Assembly (NCBI RefSeq): GCF_003315175.1
Contig: NZ_QNRQ01000005.1
Coordinates: forward strand, 1 to 64,000
Length of the DNA: 64,000 bases
Reading direction: 5' to 3'
DNA from: Eoetvoesiella caeni
Lineage (GTDB): Bacteria > Pseudomonadota > Gammaproteobacteria > Burkholderiales > Burkholderiaceae_B
A model generated the notes under the pieces. The model ran no database searches, had not been told where the DNA came from, and worked only from the letters and a program-made list of their open reading frames with translations. Positions within the stretch are counted from its first letter, which is position 1. Every line of letters begins with the position of its first letter. Shown piece by piece: positions 47,516 to 57,156 of this stretch. The position numbers and the translations under genes are program-made.

Positions 47516-49465
47516 TTAGATTTCCGGCGCCAGAGCGTCATAACTGCTTAGCGTTGCCGTGCCGCCAACAACAGTATCGGCTGTGGTTCCAGAAAAGCCG
47601 CACCGATATGTATGGCAGATACCTGTCTCAACATGCAGGCCCTCTGTAGACAACCGCCCGCCAGCCGTCACGGTGTCTAGCCATACAGCGCCCTCGGTCC
47701 AAAGACTGGGAAACCCACCGAGCGCAGCTCCACCGCCTATTTGACCAAATGGATTACCGCACTTTGACCCCACCATCCAGGTTCTGCTGCCTGCGCCAGT
47801 ATCCGCGATATTTTGGCCGTAGTTGTTTTCGTAGAGGCCGTTTATGCGCGCTATGATTGAATTTTCGTGTCCCGAGCTTCCTTGCTTATTTCTGGTTTGA
47901 TTTTCTGGGAATGCCTGGAACCCCTTGCATTCCACCACCCCATTTTCAATACAGATATTGCCTATTTCTAATGCCTGAGTTACTACGCCTCCAGGCGTAG
48001 ATGCATAAGGCGACCCCGCGACTGAATCATAATAATTAAAGCCATCATTAACTAGCGCGCGGCGGGATACGCAGTTCTGGGAAAAGAAAATAGCGCCTTG
48101 GGTGGTCACATTGGAATAACCGCCATATTCGAAGGTGCAATCTTTAGCGTAGATCACAGGGCGATTTGAGTTTTCGTAGTAGGCTTTAATTTGATCAATG
48201 CCCCGGAAGGTGATTCCGTGCAGATAAACTTTCGGCCCAAAGAGCGTTCCTCCTGCTCCTACGTAAATAATTTCAAATTTGGCTTTATCAGCATTAATAC
48301 TTCTTCCTGCAAACGCCAAATAAACTACATTGTCATCCATATTTTGATACCAGCCATAGCCGGTATTTACCAGCGGGGTGATGCCCCCCTTGTAATGGAT
48401 GGGTATTTCTTTGCCTTCGTCGTGGAAGATAATTAGCTCGACTACTTTCCCGTCTGCGGGTGTGGCAGACCACACTTGATTCCCCTGATCGGCCCAAGTC
48501 ATTTCGGCGGGCTGCTGTCCTGACGTGACAAAAGTAACGGTCCCCGGGCCTTCCCAGGCTTTCACCATCACCGCCCTAGCGCTCCCATCACCCAATGTTC
48601 TATCAGAACAACGCAAATCAAAAAGCTCGGTGTATCGCCCTGGCATTAGCCAGACTGTGCCCACCGTGCTCTGATACGCGTGCTTGAGCGTTTTGTACGG
48701 GTGCGCAAGATCCCCGCCTTCCGCGCTATCAACCCCATTTACTGGATCAACCCATTTATCTGTCAACCCGGTTGGCCCTGCCTCTGCCCCCATAATCGAA
48801 CCATAAGCCGTGCGAAACTCTTGCTCAAGATCAATATCATGCTTTGCTTGCCCCGCCGTTACGCACTCCCATATATTGCCTGGCACGTAATCAAAACTTG
48901 AAGGCTTTGCTCTTGGCGTAAGCAAGCCTGGCTTGAGTCGGGTATTTATTGCGTCTACGGCCAGTGCATTGCTGTCTATGGCGCCGGCGTTCTCCGCGAT
49001 GCTGGCGGCATTGGAGTCCAGCGCGTCCTTTACAGTGCCTGCACCATAGCCGACCATCGCGGCGCCGCTACCTGGATCAATTTTGTCAGCAAGCTGTTGG
49101 CGCAAAGCTGCGTCACCGACCGCAACAAACAGACCTTCTTCATCGACCCATTCCCCTGTCGTTGTATACGGCAAATCAAGCACTTTGCCGGCACGATACA
49201 GCTCGCCATCCTTCCAGAAAATCTGATTTCGCGCGGTGATCTCGAGGCCGGCAGCATAGTCACCGATATTTTCATACCCGGAATTCACGAGAAAGTCCTG
49301 AAAATCCTCTTCCATGCCCCACATCGTGCGTCGATTTTTCCCTAGGCGATCGATCCAGGCGCGGGCCGTGCGATCATTGGTCGCAATGTCCAGATTTTGC
49401 GCGTTGTCGTACAGGTCCTTGACCTCAGTGCTTCCAATCGGATTTTCGGTGTTGTATGTGGTCAT
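47516..49465 (-). CDS. Tail spike protein with virion anchor and beta-helix
   Basis: A 649-residue tail spike. The N-terminal 150 residues (MTTYNTENPIGSTEVKDLYDN, DRTARAWIDRLGKNRRTMWGME, KDGELYRAGKVLDLPYTTTG) resemble the anchor domains of podophage and siphophage spikes. The rest is a right-handed beta-helix body with a conserved C-terminal receptor or depolymerase region. It is close to lambda-type tail tip genes. The ATG at 49465 has GAGGCG upstream. Confidence 0.82.
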   Translation of the reverse strand: MTTYNTENPIGSTEVKDLYDNAQNLDIATNDRTARAWIDRLGKNRRTMWGMEEDFQDFLVNSGYENIGDYAAGLEITARNQIFWKDGELYRAGKVLDLPYTTTGEWVDEEGLFVAVGDAALRQQLADKIDPGSGAAMVGYGAGTVKDALDSNAASIAENAGAIDSNALAVDAINTRLKPGLLTPRAKPSSFDYVPGNIWECVTAGQAKHDIDLEQEFRTAYGSIMGAEAGPTGLTDKWVDPVNGVDSAEGGDLAHPYKTLKHAYQSTVGTVWLMPGRYTELFDLRCSDRTLGDGSARAVMVKAWEGPGTVTFVTSGQQPAEMTWADQGNQVWSATPADGKVVELIIFHDEGKEIPIHYKGGITPLVNTGYGWYQNMDDNVVYLAFAGRSINADKAKFEIIYVGAGGTLFGPKVYLHGITFRGIDQIKAYYENSNRPVIYAKDCTFEYGGYSNVTTQGAIFFSQNCVSRRALVNDGFNYYDSVAGSPYASTPGGVVTQALEIGNICIENGVVECKGFQAFPENQTRNKQGSSGHENSIIARINGLYENNYGQNIADTGAGSRTWMVGSKCGNPFGQIGGGAALGGFPSLWTEGAVWLDTVTAGGRLSTEGLHVETGICHTYRCGFSGTTADTVVGGTATLSSYDALAPEI

Positions 49466-49528
49466 GCTGCGCCTCAATGGAAAAGGCCCGCACAATGGCG
49501 GGCTCAGAATCAATGGTGAAGGTGTTAA

Positions 49529-52207
49529 TCAGTCAGATGGGAAGTTGTCGTCGTCGGCGTATACGCGAACATCGTAATTCGTGGCTGTCACGCTGGCCGA
49601 TTCCATGCCTTGCGGCTTGATGTCCGTGATCAGTGCGGGAAAAGCCCAGCGCTCTGCGGTGCCGAAATACACATGCGGCGGCTCCATCTTGAGCGTCACA
49701 ACGGGCCAGGGCTGCGGAACGTCTGCAATGACGCTGTAATCGTCGATGCCCGGTGCTGCCGGCCATGGTCCAGCCAGCGTGCCATCTGGTCGCCGATACG
49801 CGACGACATGACTCTGCCCCGCTTCCCACTTCAGAGGTTCGCTCACATGGAGCATGGCGCCGCCGCCGACAGCCTCAATGCGTTCCAGTAGCGCCGACTG
49901 CCCATATCCGGGAATGCCATCAAAGAGAGGCACATAGGACAGATACTCGCTATTGAGCGCATCCATTTCTGCGTCGAACTGGTATTCCCAATTGCGGTAG
50001 CGGTTAATGCGAGCGCGCCGCATGCCGATGCGCCAAGCCCTTGTCCGGTCCGTTACGCCCTGTAATTTGACCTTCTCCAGCTTGAGTCGCTGGCTTCCAG
50101 GCAGTGCGCAAACGACGGTCTGCTGCGTCCATGTTTCGTCATCCGTGTACTCGACCTCGACACCATCCGGGTCATCGTGCCGCCTGGCGCGAAAGGTGCG
50201 GCGCAATGAACCGGTCATATTCTGCGGACTATACGAATGCTCAAACTGGGTTCGCACGTCGTCGCGCACAGGTCGGATCAGCCCATCCGATACCGTGAGC
50301 TCGGCCATGCCGGCGCCGAGCGTGACATTCATAGCCTCTTTAACGGTCGTAAGATCGAACACATGGTCCATCGTCTCGCCCCGGGACGCCCAGATGGCCT
50401 GCAAGCGCTGTAGCTCTTCCATATCCAGGTTGGCATCCGTATAGCCAATGGAGTGATCGATATAGCGCAGGAATGCGGATATATCTCGAGTTGGCTGCGG
50501 CGCGGACCATGTGCCGTCAGGTAATAAGGTTGGCAAGATTCGGGTGGCCACAATGTTTATCTGGTTCTCTGACTGAGCAGCGAGACGGCCGCCGCTGCGC
50601 AGCTTGGTCGACATCGTTGTCCAGTTCGGGTAACTGGTCCGTGTGCGCAGGCGCGACTTGAGGCCGTACCAGTGCGCGGTATCCCGAACATTGGTTTCAG
50701 TGCCCTCGGCGCTCACGCGACGCACCCTGAAGGCGGCATTCATCGCAGATATGTTGATCCGCTCCGTAACGCCGATTTGATCAAGCGTGTTGTCGCTATA
50801 CGAGCGCTGCATCGTTGTCCTGGCGCCGCCCGCTATGTCTCGATACTGGATCTCAATATCTATGGATCTGCCAGATAGCGACCCATCCTCGTTGATATAG
50901 GCAAGCCCCCCAGGGAAGAAGACATCTACCTCGAATGCGGTCGAAATCTCGTTTCCCGGGCATGCGACAAACTCGCTCGTCCATTCTCCGTATACGCGCC
51001 CACCGGCAAACACGATTGTCGCGCCGGACACGGTTGCCGTCTCGAACGTCAGCGGCCCTTGCAGGGTCATCGATGTGTCGGCCATCATTCCGATGGTGCG
51101 CAGTACGGGCGATCCGAACATCAACGTCTGGCTGGGCGATGGCGGTAGCAGAACAGGGACCTCCGTAGGCGGCTCCCCCGAAAACGTCGTGAGTCTTACC
51201 TTGTAGACGCCGGCGCCGACGGCGACTGCAGAGTGGATCGTATACTCGACAGCCGCACCGCGCGGCCCCATCGCAATCTTGCTTGATGGTGTGACGTCCA
51301 GGTGGCCGAAATAGCCCTCAAACTCGGAAATGCTAGTCAGCGACCCGCCGATCACTTCCGATTGTGTCGTGATCGCATATGACCGTGGATACTCGATGGT
51401 GACCAGCGTCAAAGCGCCCCAAGCCGGAGGAAATGCGCCTGAAGTACGGTCCACCTGTAGGCCGCTAAAACTGTAGGAGGTCGGATCCGCATTGACCCGG
51501 TTGCCCACCTCTGTGCTGAGTTCTAGGCCGGCCGTGCCCGATGATGTGCCACCAACCTCGGCGACCGTATGCCAATGCTCATGCATCGACACGCCGGACA
51601 AGTCCGCGCCCGGTTCGAATATTTGATATTCGCCATCCGCCCCCAAAGATGAAAATGGCGTATCGCCCACCTTCACCTCGTCGTCAAGGATTTGATATTG
51701 GCCTGGCCCGACGCAAGCCAGAAACTCTAGCCACTGCTCACGGCGGTTGACGAAATGCCGGCGCGGCGGCGTCAGGTAATCCGGGTATCGACGGAACCGT
51801 CCGGCCAACTCGGGCACGACTTCGCCCAGCTTCGCGCGATTGGCCTTGCCTTCTGCGGCGCCAAGCTGACGGCCCTGTTCTGGCGTTCCTGTATCGTCGC
51901 CGCCGCCCCTGGGGAATAGCCAGCCGAAAACGGCATTGAAAAGGCCGCCGATGATATTGGCCAGCCCTTTGAATATACCGCCATGGGGTAAGGGCCGAAT
52001 CTCGACCAGGTCCAGAGGCGCAAGATTTTGTGTCGCCCACTGATCCAGCGGTAACGCCTGACCATTGACCGTAACGCTGATGGGTTGGGTTTCTTGGGCC
52101 GTATAGTCGATTCCATTGGTTTCGAGCCAGCCGGCCAGCGTTCCCTCCCACGTGTGCGTCTCCATGGGCTCCCCGGGCATGAGCGAAGGATAGACTTTAA
52201 TTGTCAT
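49529..52207 (-). CDS. TipJ-family tail tip/host specificity protein
   Basis: An 892-residue tail tip protein of the host-specificity (lambda J-like, TipJ) group. The N-terminus has a ubiquitin-like start (PISVTVNGQALPLDQW and LAPLDLVEIRPLPHGG) and a hydrophobic helix (FKGLANIIGGLFNAVFGWLF) with a basic following segment. The bulk is beta-rich with Ig-like parts. It forms the baseplate hub tip contacting the receptor. The start overlaps the NlpC/P60 gene by 11 bp. Confidence 0.85.
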   Translation of the reverse strand: MTIKVYPSLMPGEPMETHTWEGTLAGWLETNGIDYTAQETQPISVTVNGQALPLDQWATQNLAPLDLVEIRPLPHGGIFKGLANIIGGLFNAVFGWLFPRGGGDDTGTPEQGRQLGAAEGKANRAKLGEVVPELAGRFRRYPDYLTPPRRHFVNRREQWLEFLACVGPGQYQILDDEVKVGDTPFSSLGADGEYQIFEPGADLSGVSMHEHWHTVAEVGGTSSGTAGLELSTEVGNRVNADPTSYSFSGLQVDRTSGAFPPAWGALTLVTIEYPRSYAITTQSEVIGGSLTSISEFEGYFGHLDVTPSSKIAMGPRGAAVEYTIHSAVAVGAGVYKVRLTTFSGEPPTEVPVLLPPSPSQTLMFGSPVLRTIGMMADTSMTLQGPLTFETATVSGATIVFAGGRVYGEWTSEFVACPGNEISTAFEVDVFFPGGLAYINEDGSLSGRSIDIEIQYRDIAGGARTTMQRSYSDNTLDQIGVTERINISAMNAAFRVRRVSAEGTETNVRDTAHWYGLKSRLRTRTSYPNWTTMSTKLRSGGRLAAQSENQINIVATRILPTLLPDGTWSAPQPTRDISAFLRYIDHSIGYTDANLDMEELQRLQAIWASRGETMDHVFDLTTVKEAMNVTLGAGMAELTVSDGLIRPVRDDVRTQFEHSYSPQNMTGSLRRTFRARRHDDPDGVEVEYTDDETWTQQTVVCALPGSQRLKLEKVKLQGVTDRTRAWRIGMRRARINRYRNWEYQFDAEMDALNSEYLSYVPLFDGIPGYGQSALLERIEAVGGGAMLHVSEPLKWEAGQSHVVAYRRPDGTLAGPWPAAPGIDDYSVIADVPQPWPVVTLKMEPPHVYFGTAERWAFPALITDIKPQGMESASVTATNYDVRVYADDDNFPSD

Positions 52208-52589
52208 AGCAAATCACTTTCGTATAACGGCGCTCGAACTGGCTAGGCCTGGTAAGGGTCGGGCCGGTGCCGACATCGGTCTCAAGAATCCACAGTCTGG
52301 CGTCGGCCTCGACCACCAGCCCGACGTGGACGCATAGACGCGCGCGCCAGGCCGTCGCGATGGCGCCGGGCACAAAGCCCACTTCCTCAAAAGCCCCGGC
52401 CCGGCGCACGTCCAGTGCGGCCACGGTAAGACCCTCTTTGTCATCGGGGTCAATATCCACAAAGCTGGGCAGCCACTCGCGCCCGAATAACTCGACACGC
52501 CCGACCCTCGACAAGCCCCAGCAGTCATAGGCATTCGGCCCGCGCCCGTACTTCACATACCGAGTCTTCAGTAGATCGTCAATGGTCAT
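52197..52589 (-). CDS. NlpC/P60-like tail tip cysteine hydrolase
   Basis: A 130-residue protein with the core YDCWGLSR (catalytic Cys) and VHVGLVVE (His), as in C40 peptidases attached to phage tail tips, which cut peptidoglycan during DNA entry. Start at 52589 overlaps the DUF1833 gene by 4 bp. An ATGxx upstream start at 52640 would extend into that gene. Confidence 0.8.
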   Translation of the reverse strand: MTIDDLLKTRYVKYGRGPNAYDCWGLSRVGRVELFGREWLPSFVDIDPDDKEGLTVAALDVRRAGAFEEVGFVPGAIATAWRARLCVHVGLVVEADARLWILETDVGTGPTLTRPSQFERRYTKVICYDN

Positions 52590-53068
52590 AGGTATTGCAC
52601 GCCTGGCGCCGATTCGACTGTGTACCGTTCGCGCGGCCACGCTGAATTCAGAAGGTCATAGTACGAACCTTCGAATGTCGCATCTGCGCCCTCAAAGCCA
52701 CCGCCCACCACCGTCATGATCTTCGGGCGCTCAGCCGGCGCAGATTTATCGTTCACCAAGTACATGCGATAGGTCATCGTCACAACCTCACCAGCCTCCA
52801 GCGCGTCATCGACATAGCGCTGCGCAATGCCGTTTACGCCGGGCACGCCGAAACTGAGCGTCTGCTGGCCTGTTGTGTTCTTGGCGGGCAAAGCCACAGA
52901 CAGCGATTCGGCTTCGAAAAGCCGGTATATGCCCTCAATGCCGAGCCACTGATCCTCGTACCCATTGCAAATGCGGATTGGATCATGGCCCGGAACATTA
53001 ATCTCGAGTGAAGCAATCGCCACCTCATCGGTCGGCGCGCTGGCATACCAAACAGCTACCATAGTCAT
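52586..53068 (-). CDS. DUF1833 family phage tail protein
   Basis: A 160-residue beta-rich tail protein matching the DUF1833 family (LEINVPGHDPIRICNGYEDQ, LSFGVPGVNGIAQRYVDDAL). It is probably a tail-tip component analogous to lambda M/L. Start at 53068 gives a 4-bp overlap (ATGA) with the previous stop; a longer GTG start at 53080 is less likely. Confidence 0.8.
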   Translation of the reverse strand: MTMVAVWYASAPTDEVAIASLEINVPGHDPIRICNGYEDQWLGIEGIYRLFEAESLSVALPAKNTTGQQTLSFGVPGVNGIAQRYVDDALEAGEVVTMTYRMYLVNDKSAPAERPKIMTVVGGGFEGADATFEGSYYDLLNSAWPRERYTVESAPGVQYL

Positions 53069-53532
53069 GATTCGGGCCACTCCCGATTCATAGCCAGGTC
53101 GAAAATGTTGGCGTCAATAACAAACCAAGGGAAATTACCCCAGTCTTTTGGCATGAGCGGGCGTTCCCAGACTTCTAGCGGACAAGAGAATCGCCACGAG
53201 CTTCGACCGATCAGGGTCGGGCCGGTGTACACGTCGGTAAACTTGCACACCAGCTTAATTAAGCCTAAGGGCGTCTTGCGCTCGATGTTGAACCAGTCCG
53301 CGCCGTCATGGATCGCATCCCGAAACCACGCCTCAAACGCGGCTGCATGATTGTCGGTTTTGAAGAGGAAGTCCCATGTGCCCCGTGTCGGCACGCTCGT
53401 AAATGCCCGCCGCGAGCGAGAGCGCCCTGACTGCATGCCGGTAATCATAAAAGGTGACACAGGGCGAAGACTATGCCCTTCCCGAAGCGGATTCGGCAGC
53501 CCCTCCGGGTAGTCGATATCAGTTTCAATCAT
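53065..53532 (-). CDS. Minor tail protein, 155 aa
   Basis: A 155-residue protein (MIETDIDYPEGLPNPLREGHS, then RGTWDFLFKTDNHAAAFEAWFRD and SSWRFSCPLEVWERPLMP). It occupies the slot of lambda-like tail-tip proteins after the tape measure and is typical of this phage type, though its family is not named here. It overlaps the tape measure gene by 4 bp. Confidence 0.75.
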   Translation of the reverse strand: MIETDIDYPEGLPNPLREGHSLRPVSPFMITGMQSGRSRSRRAFTSVPTRGTWDFLFKTDNHAAAFEAWFRDAIHDGADWFNIERKTPLGLIKLVCKFTDVYTGPTLIGRSSWRFSCPLEVWERPLMPKDWGNFPWFVIDANIFDLAMNREWPES

Positions 53533-56111
53533 CGCCCTTGCCTCCGAAGTCCATACGTTGATTCCATGGCTCGCGAAGCCTTGCCGCCACCGCGGATATC
53601 AGCAACGAACACATCAATGATCTGCCCCTGGTCGCCCTGGGTCTGCTCGACCTGGCCGCCGCGCGAAGCATCCTCAATGAGGTTGACCGTAACACGCGGA
53701 GCCGATTCCCCAGACCCGCTGGTTGCGTCCTTGTTGCTCACGACCTGGCCGCGCGTGTTGGGCAGCAAGTACTGCTTGCCGCTGGCGGTGTTCAGCACTT
53801 CGGGCGCGCCGGTCTCGTTGATGCGGTACATGCCGGAGCCAGCAACAGGGCCCCCGTATTGGCGTCCGCCACCAAAATTTGCACTGGTAATGGTGCCGAC
53901 AATACTTGCGGTTTCTGCTGCCACTGCCGCCATGGCCGCCAAGTTGGCAGGAAAAGGCAACGCAGCGGCCTGCGCAATCCCCGTCTGAATAGCAACGATT
54001 GATTGCGCAATTGCGAATGCTTTCGATACAGCGAACATCGCCTTGTAAATGCCAGATTGCTCCCCTTGTGATTTTTTCAGGACATCGGCCATGGCGCCAA
54101 AGCCCTTTTCACCTGCCGCAAGCATGGTTTGCTGCTTTGCCGCTTCGATCTGCGCCATGCGATCGGCGTGAGTTTGTGCGAACGCCAGCTCCTGGGCTGC
54201 GTATTGCTCTCGAGTGACTTGTTGCAGATTCAGCGCCTCTTGCAATCGGATAAGCTGCGCCGTGTACCTTTCTTGCTCAGCGACCGCCTCAGCCTCGTAT
54301 CGCGCCGTCTGGTCATCAAAAGCGCCTCCCGATAGCGGCGACACGTCGCCCTTGATGTACTTCATTGGATCGTCGCCAAACTTCTTCTTGGCTTTCTCCA
54401 CCTCATCTACTGCCCATAGGGCGCGGGCCAAAGCCTCTACCTGGGCAACTTCATCTGCCGTCGCAGCGGGATTCAATGCAAGCTTCGCCCTGGCAACGGC
54501 CAACTCTTCGCCGGATATCGCTGCGAGCATCAGTGATTGCGCTAGATCATCGATGGCTTTCTTGTTTGCTTCTTGATCTTTGATCGCCTTCTTCTGCGCG
54601 GCCGTTAGCTTTTCGGTTGCATCAGTAGCGCCTTGAATTGCGCTCTTCGCTCGTGCGCCAGATGTTTCATAGGCCTCTCCCCAAGCAAGCACCGACCGAA
54701 GAAGCTCGCGATCCTCCATGCCGCCTGCGATAGCGGCATAGGCGCCAGCAGATTTAGCAGCGTTATTCCACCCTTGTTTTGCCGCATCGGCGAGCCTGAT
54801 AATCTTCTTCTGTTCGCCGGCCCCAAACGATACTTTGCCAATCCCTTCACGCCCAAATGCCTGAAGCGGCTGATTGATGATGTCTGCCAGTCCATTCACG
54901 AAGCTAGCAGCATCTGACAAAGCCGAGTTATATGCATTCTTGAAAAATGCCGGTATGTTGTTCGCCAGAGCCTGCCATATCCCCTGGATTGCGCCTACCG
55001 TACCAGTAAAGATCATCGAAAGGCCGTCTATCTCCTTTGCGGTGTTAAGTACGGAGTCAGCGAAAGACTTCGGCAGATAGGATGCGGCCTCATCGGTGCT
55101 TACCATGAATGGCTTGAGCCAGTCACCAGCCAAGTCATTAACGGCGACCATCGACACTTGAAGAGCGTCGACCTGGCGCACAAGCTCGTTTACGTCAACG
55201 CTCTGAATGGCCTCTGCCACACCCTTAATTGCCGTAGCCAGGTCATCCGTCACGCCTGTGGCTTGATTCGCCTTGCCGACAAGCACTGAAAGGTTGTTGC
55301 GCACAGCGACCAGCGCATCCTTAACTGTCGTGGCCATGCCATCCGCAGCCGCCTTATTGCTCTGCAAGGACTGGCGCAGCCCTTCATTAAGCTCCTTCGC
55401 CGTTATTTTTCCTGAAGCGCCTAACTCGCGTATCTTGGCTGCGCTCTTCCCGCTGGCCTCGGCAATGTCGTTGATGATCGAAGGCGTGGCAGCAATAATC
55501 GATTCCCACGCGTCCGACTCGACCTTCCCCTTGTTTATTGCCTTGGAATATGCAGAAATGGCCGTGCTTGCGCGATCCGCACTGGCGGCATTGGTCACAA
55601 ACAAATACGACAGTGAATCGGTAATGTCCAGGACCTGCTCAGTGCTGTAGCCCATCGACCGCAATGAGTCAGCGGTACGAATATAGACCTCCTGGGCCTC
55701 GGATAGCGCTCGGTAAGTTCCGTTGGCTGTGGACAGCAGCCGGTCCTGCACCATATTGAATTCGCGAGTGCCGTTTGTCGCCATGGCAATCCGCTCGGCC
55801 ATTTCGTTGTAGGCTTCTGCCATCTGCACCAGCATGACGGCTGTTTTAAGCGAAACGATTCCAGACACTACTTTCGCTAAGGCGCCCATAGCGACACTGG
55901 CTATGCCGGACTCGCGGCCCATTCGCTGCACTGACGCGGCAACTTTCGTCATGCGCATGTCAGCTTTGGCAGCGGCTTTGTCTGTCTGCGCAAAGCGCTT
56001 GTTCATGCCATCGAGCGACTTATCAACGCTCTGACTGCTATTGACCAGCTTGGACGTATCCGCTTCGACTTCGTAGTAGATGCCGCCTACATTTTCGCCT
56101 TGTGCCGCCAT
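53529..56111 (-). CDS. Tail length tape measure protein
   Basis: An 860-residue protein. It is helix-rich with an N-terminal tape-measure domain (MAAQGENVGGIYYEVEADTSK), hydrophobic segments around residues 290-400, and long Ala/Glu/Gln-rich coiled coils (AAQKKAIKDQEANKKAIDD). It sets tail length and is ejected into the host. The C-terminal Gly-rich segment (ANFGGGRQYGGPVAGSG) is typical. Length predicts a tail of about 130 nm at the usual 1.5 Å per residue; this is an estimate. Confidence 0.9.
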   Translation of the reverse strand: MAAQGENVGGIYYEVEADTSKLVNSSQSVDKSLDGMNKRFAQTDKAAAKADMRMTKVAASVQRMGRESGIASVAMGALAKVVSGIVSLKTAVMLVQMAEAYNEMAERIAMATNGTREFNMVQDRLLSTANGTYRALSEAQEVYIRTADSLRSMGYSTEQVLDITDSLSYLFVTNAASADRASTAISAYSKAINKGKVESDAWESIIAATPSIINDIAEASGKSAAKIRELGASGKITAKELNEGLRQSLQSNKAAADGMATTVKDALVAVRNNLSVLVGKANQATGVTDDLATAIKGVAEAIQSVDVNELVRQVDALQVSMVAVNDLAGDWLKPFMVSTDEAASYLPKSFADSVLNTAKEIDGLSMIFTGTVGAIQGIWQALANNIPAFFKNAYNSALSDAASFVNGLADIINQPLQAFGREGIGKVSFGAGEQKKIIRLADAAKQGWNNAAKSAGAYAAIAGGMEDRELLRSVLAWGEAYETSGARAKSAIQGATDATEKLTAAQKKAIKDQEANKKAIDDLAQSLMLAAISGEELAVARAKLALNPAATADEVAQVEALARALWAVDEVEKAKKKFGDDPMKYIKGDVSPLSGGAFDDQTARYEAEAVAEQERYTAQLIRLQEALNLQQVTREQYAAQELAFAQTHADRMAQIEAAKQQTMLAAGEKGFGAMADVLKKSQGEQSGIYKAMFAVSKAFAIAQSIVAIQTGIAQAAALPFPANLAAMAAVAAETASIVGTITSANFGGGRQYGGPVAGSGMYRINETGAPEVLNTASGKQYLLPNTRGQVVSNKDATSGSGESAPRVTVNLIEDASRGGQVEQTQGDQGQIIDVFVADIRGGGKASRAMESTYGLRRQGR

Positions 56112-56112
56112 A

Positions 56113-56709
56113 TCAATGCGCCCCTTGCGCTGCCTTGCGCTTTGCTTCTATCTTGTCAAACCACTCCATCGTGGCTTCGTGCTCTTCTTTGCTTGGCGCC
56201 CTGGCCCCGGGCGCATTACTTTCTTGCTGCGGAAACTTGGCGCGCAATGCTCCGACCAGACTTGTCATGGTCATATTCCAGGCGTCCTTTTCACTCATGC
56301 CAAGATGAGCCATTGCCAGTGCCACATGATCGCGCGCAAGGAACCGAACGACATACTCCGGATCCTCGTCGTGACGGCGCGGTAACGGCTCAAGCGCACC
56401 GGTAATGCCATGCTTCATCAGGCACTGAGCCAACGGAACAACATGCTCCTGAGGCGCGGAACCAGCGACGTATTTCAAGCCTGCTTCTGTGCTCTCAAAA
56501 CATCCGAATACGGCAGATAAGTCGGCTTCGCAGCATGCGAATATGACAGCAAGTGCATCTTGCAGGTCGCCTGCCATGACGTTCGCATAAGTGCACACAA
56601 TGTCTGCGGGCTCACCCAAGCGCGTCATCGCATAAAGTGAAGGCCGAAGCGAATATGACTCGTCGCCCATATAGACGCCGATCTCGCCAATCTCGGTTAG
56701 GATTTGCAT
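56113..56709 (-). CDS. Phage protein at the tail chaperone position, 198 aa
   Basis: A 198-residue acidic protein (MQILTEIGEIGVYMGDESYS) with a C-terminal Lys-rich coiled coil (EEHEATMEWFDKIEAKRKAA). It sits between tail tube and tape measure where tail assembly chaperones (gpG/GT) are encoded, but I see no clear sign of a frameshifted G/T pair. I therefore assign it only by position. Confidence 0.6.
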   Translation of the reverse strand: MQILTEIGEIGVYMGDESYSLRPSLYAMTRLGEPADIVCTYANVMAGDLQDALAVIFACCEADLSAVFGCFESTEAGLKYVAGSAPQEHVVPLAQCLMKHGITGALEPLPRRHDEDPEYVVRFLARDHVALAMAHLGMSEKDAWNMTMTSLVGALRAKFPQQESNAPGARAPSKEEHEATMEWFDKIEAKRKAAQGAH

Positions 56710-56754
56710 GGGCCGCTCATTCTGTTACATTCGCTCAATAAACTTGGAGTGCTC

Positions 56755-57156
56755 ATGATTCGATTCGTTGCGGTTTTTCTCGTCGCCCTACTTGTAGGCT
56801 GTGCATCATCGGGCGTGCGGGTGACTGATGATCAAGTATCAAAATTCACCAAAGGCCAAACCACGAAGACCGAGGTGATCGCGGCACTAGGTCAGCCGAC
56901 CACAACCATGCGCCAGTCCGATGGCACCGTAACGGTGGTCTACAACTACGTTGAATCAAGCGCCCGACCTGAAACTTACATTCCGTTCGTCGGGGCCTTC
57001 ATTGGTGGCGCGGACTCACGCTCGAACATGGCAACGCTTCGCTTTGACGCGAATGACACCTTGATCGACTACAGCACAGCCCAAAGCCAGTACGGAACAG
57101 GATTAGGTGCAGCGGCTGGACAGGTCGAGCGCATGCCCGACCAGCCCCGTAAATGA
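56755..57156 (+). CDS. Small lipoprotein encoded opposite to the tail operon (moron)
   Basis: A 133-residue lipoprotein with signal peptide and lipobox LLVGC (Cys16), followed by a domain resembling SmpA/OmlA/BamE lipoproteins (KFTKGQTTKTEVIAALGQPTTT). It has its own GGAGT site and lies on the plus strand between two minus-strand tail genes, 46 bp from the chaperone-position gene and adjacent to the tail tube gene. Such isolated genes are often morons expressed in lysogens; superinfection exclusion is one possibility. Confidence 0.75.
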   Translation: MIRFVAVFLVALLVGCASSGVRVTDDQVSKFTKGQTTKTEVIAALGQPTTTMRQSDGTVTVVYNYVESSARPETYIPFVGAFIGGADSRSNMATLRFDANDTLIDYSTAQSQYGTGLGAAAGQVERMPDQPRK

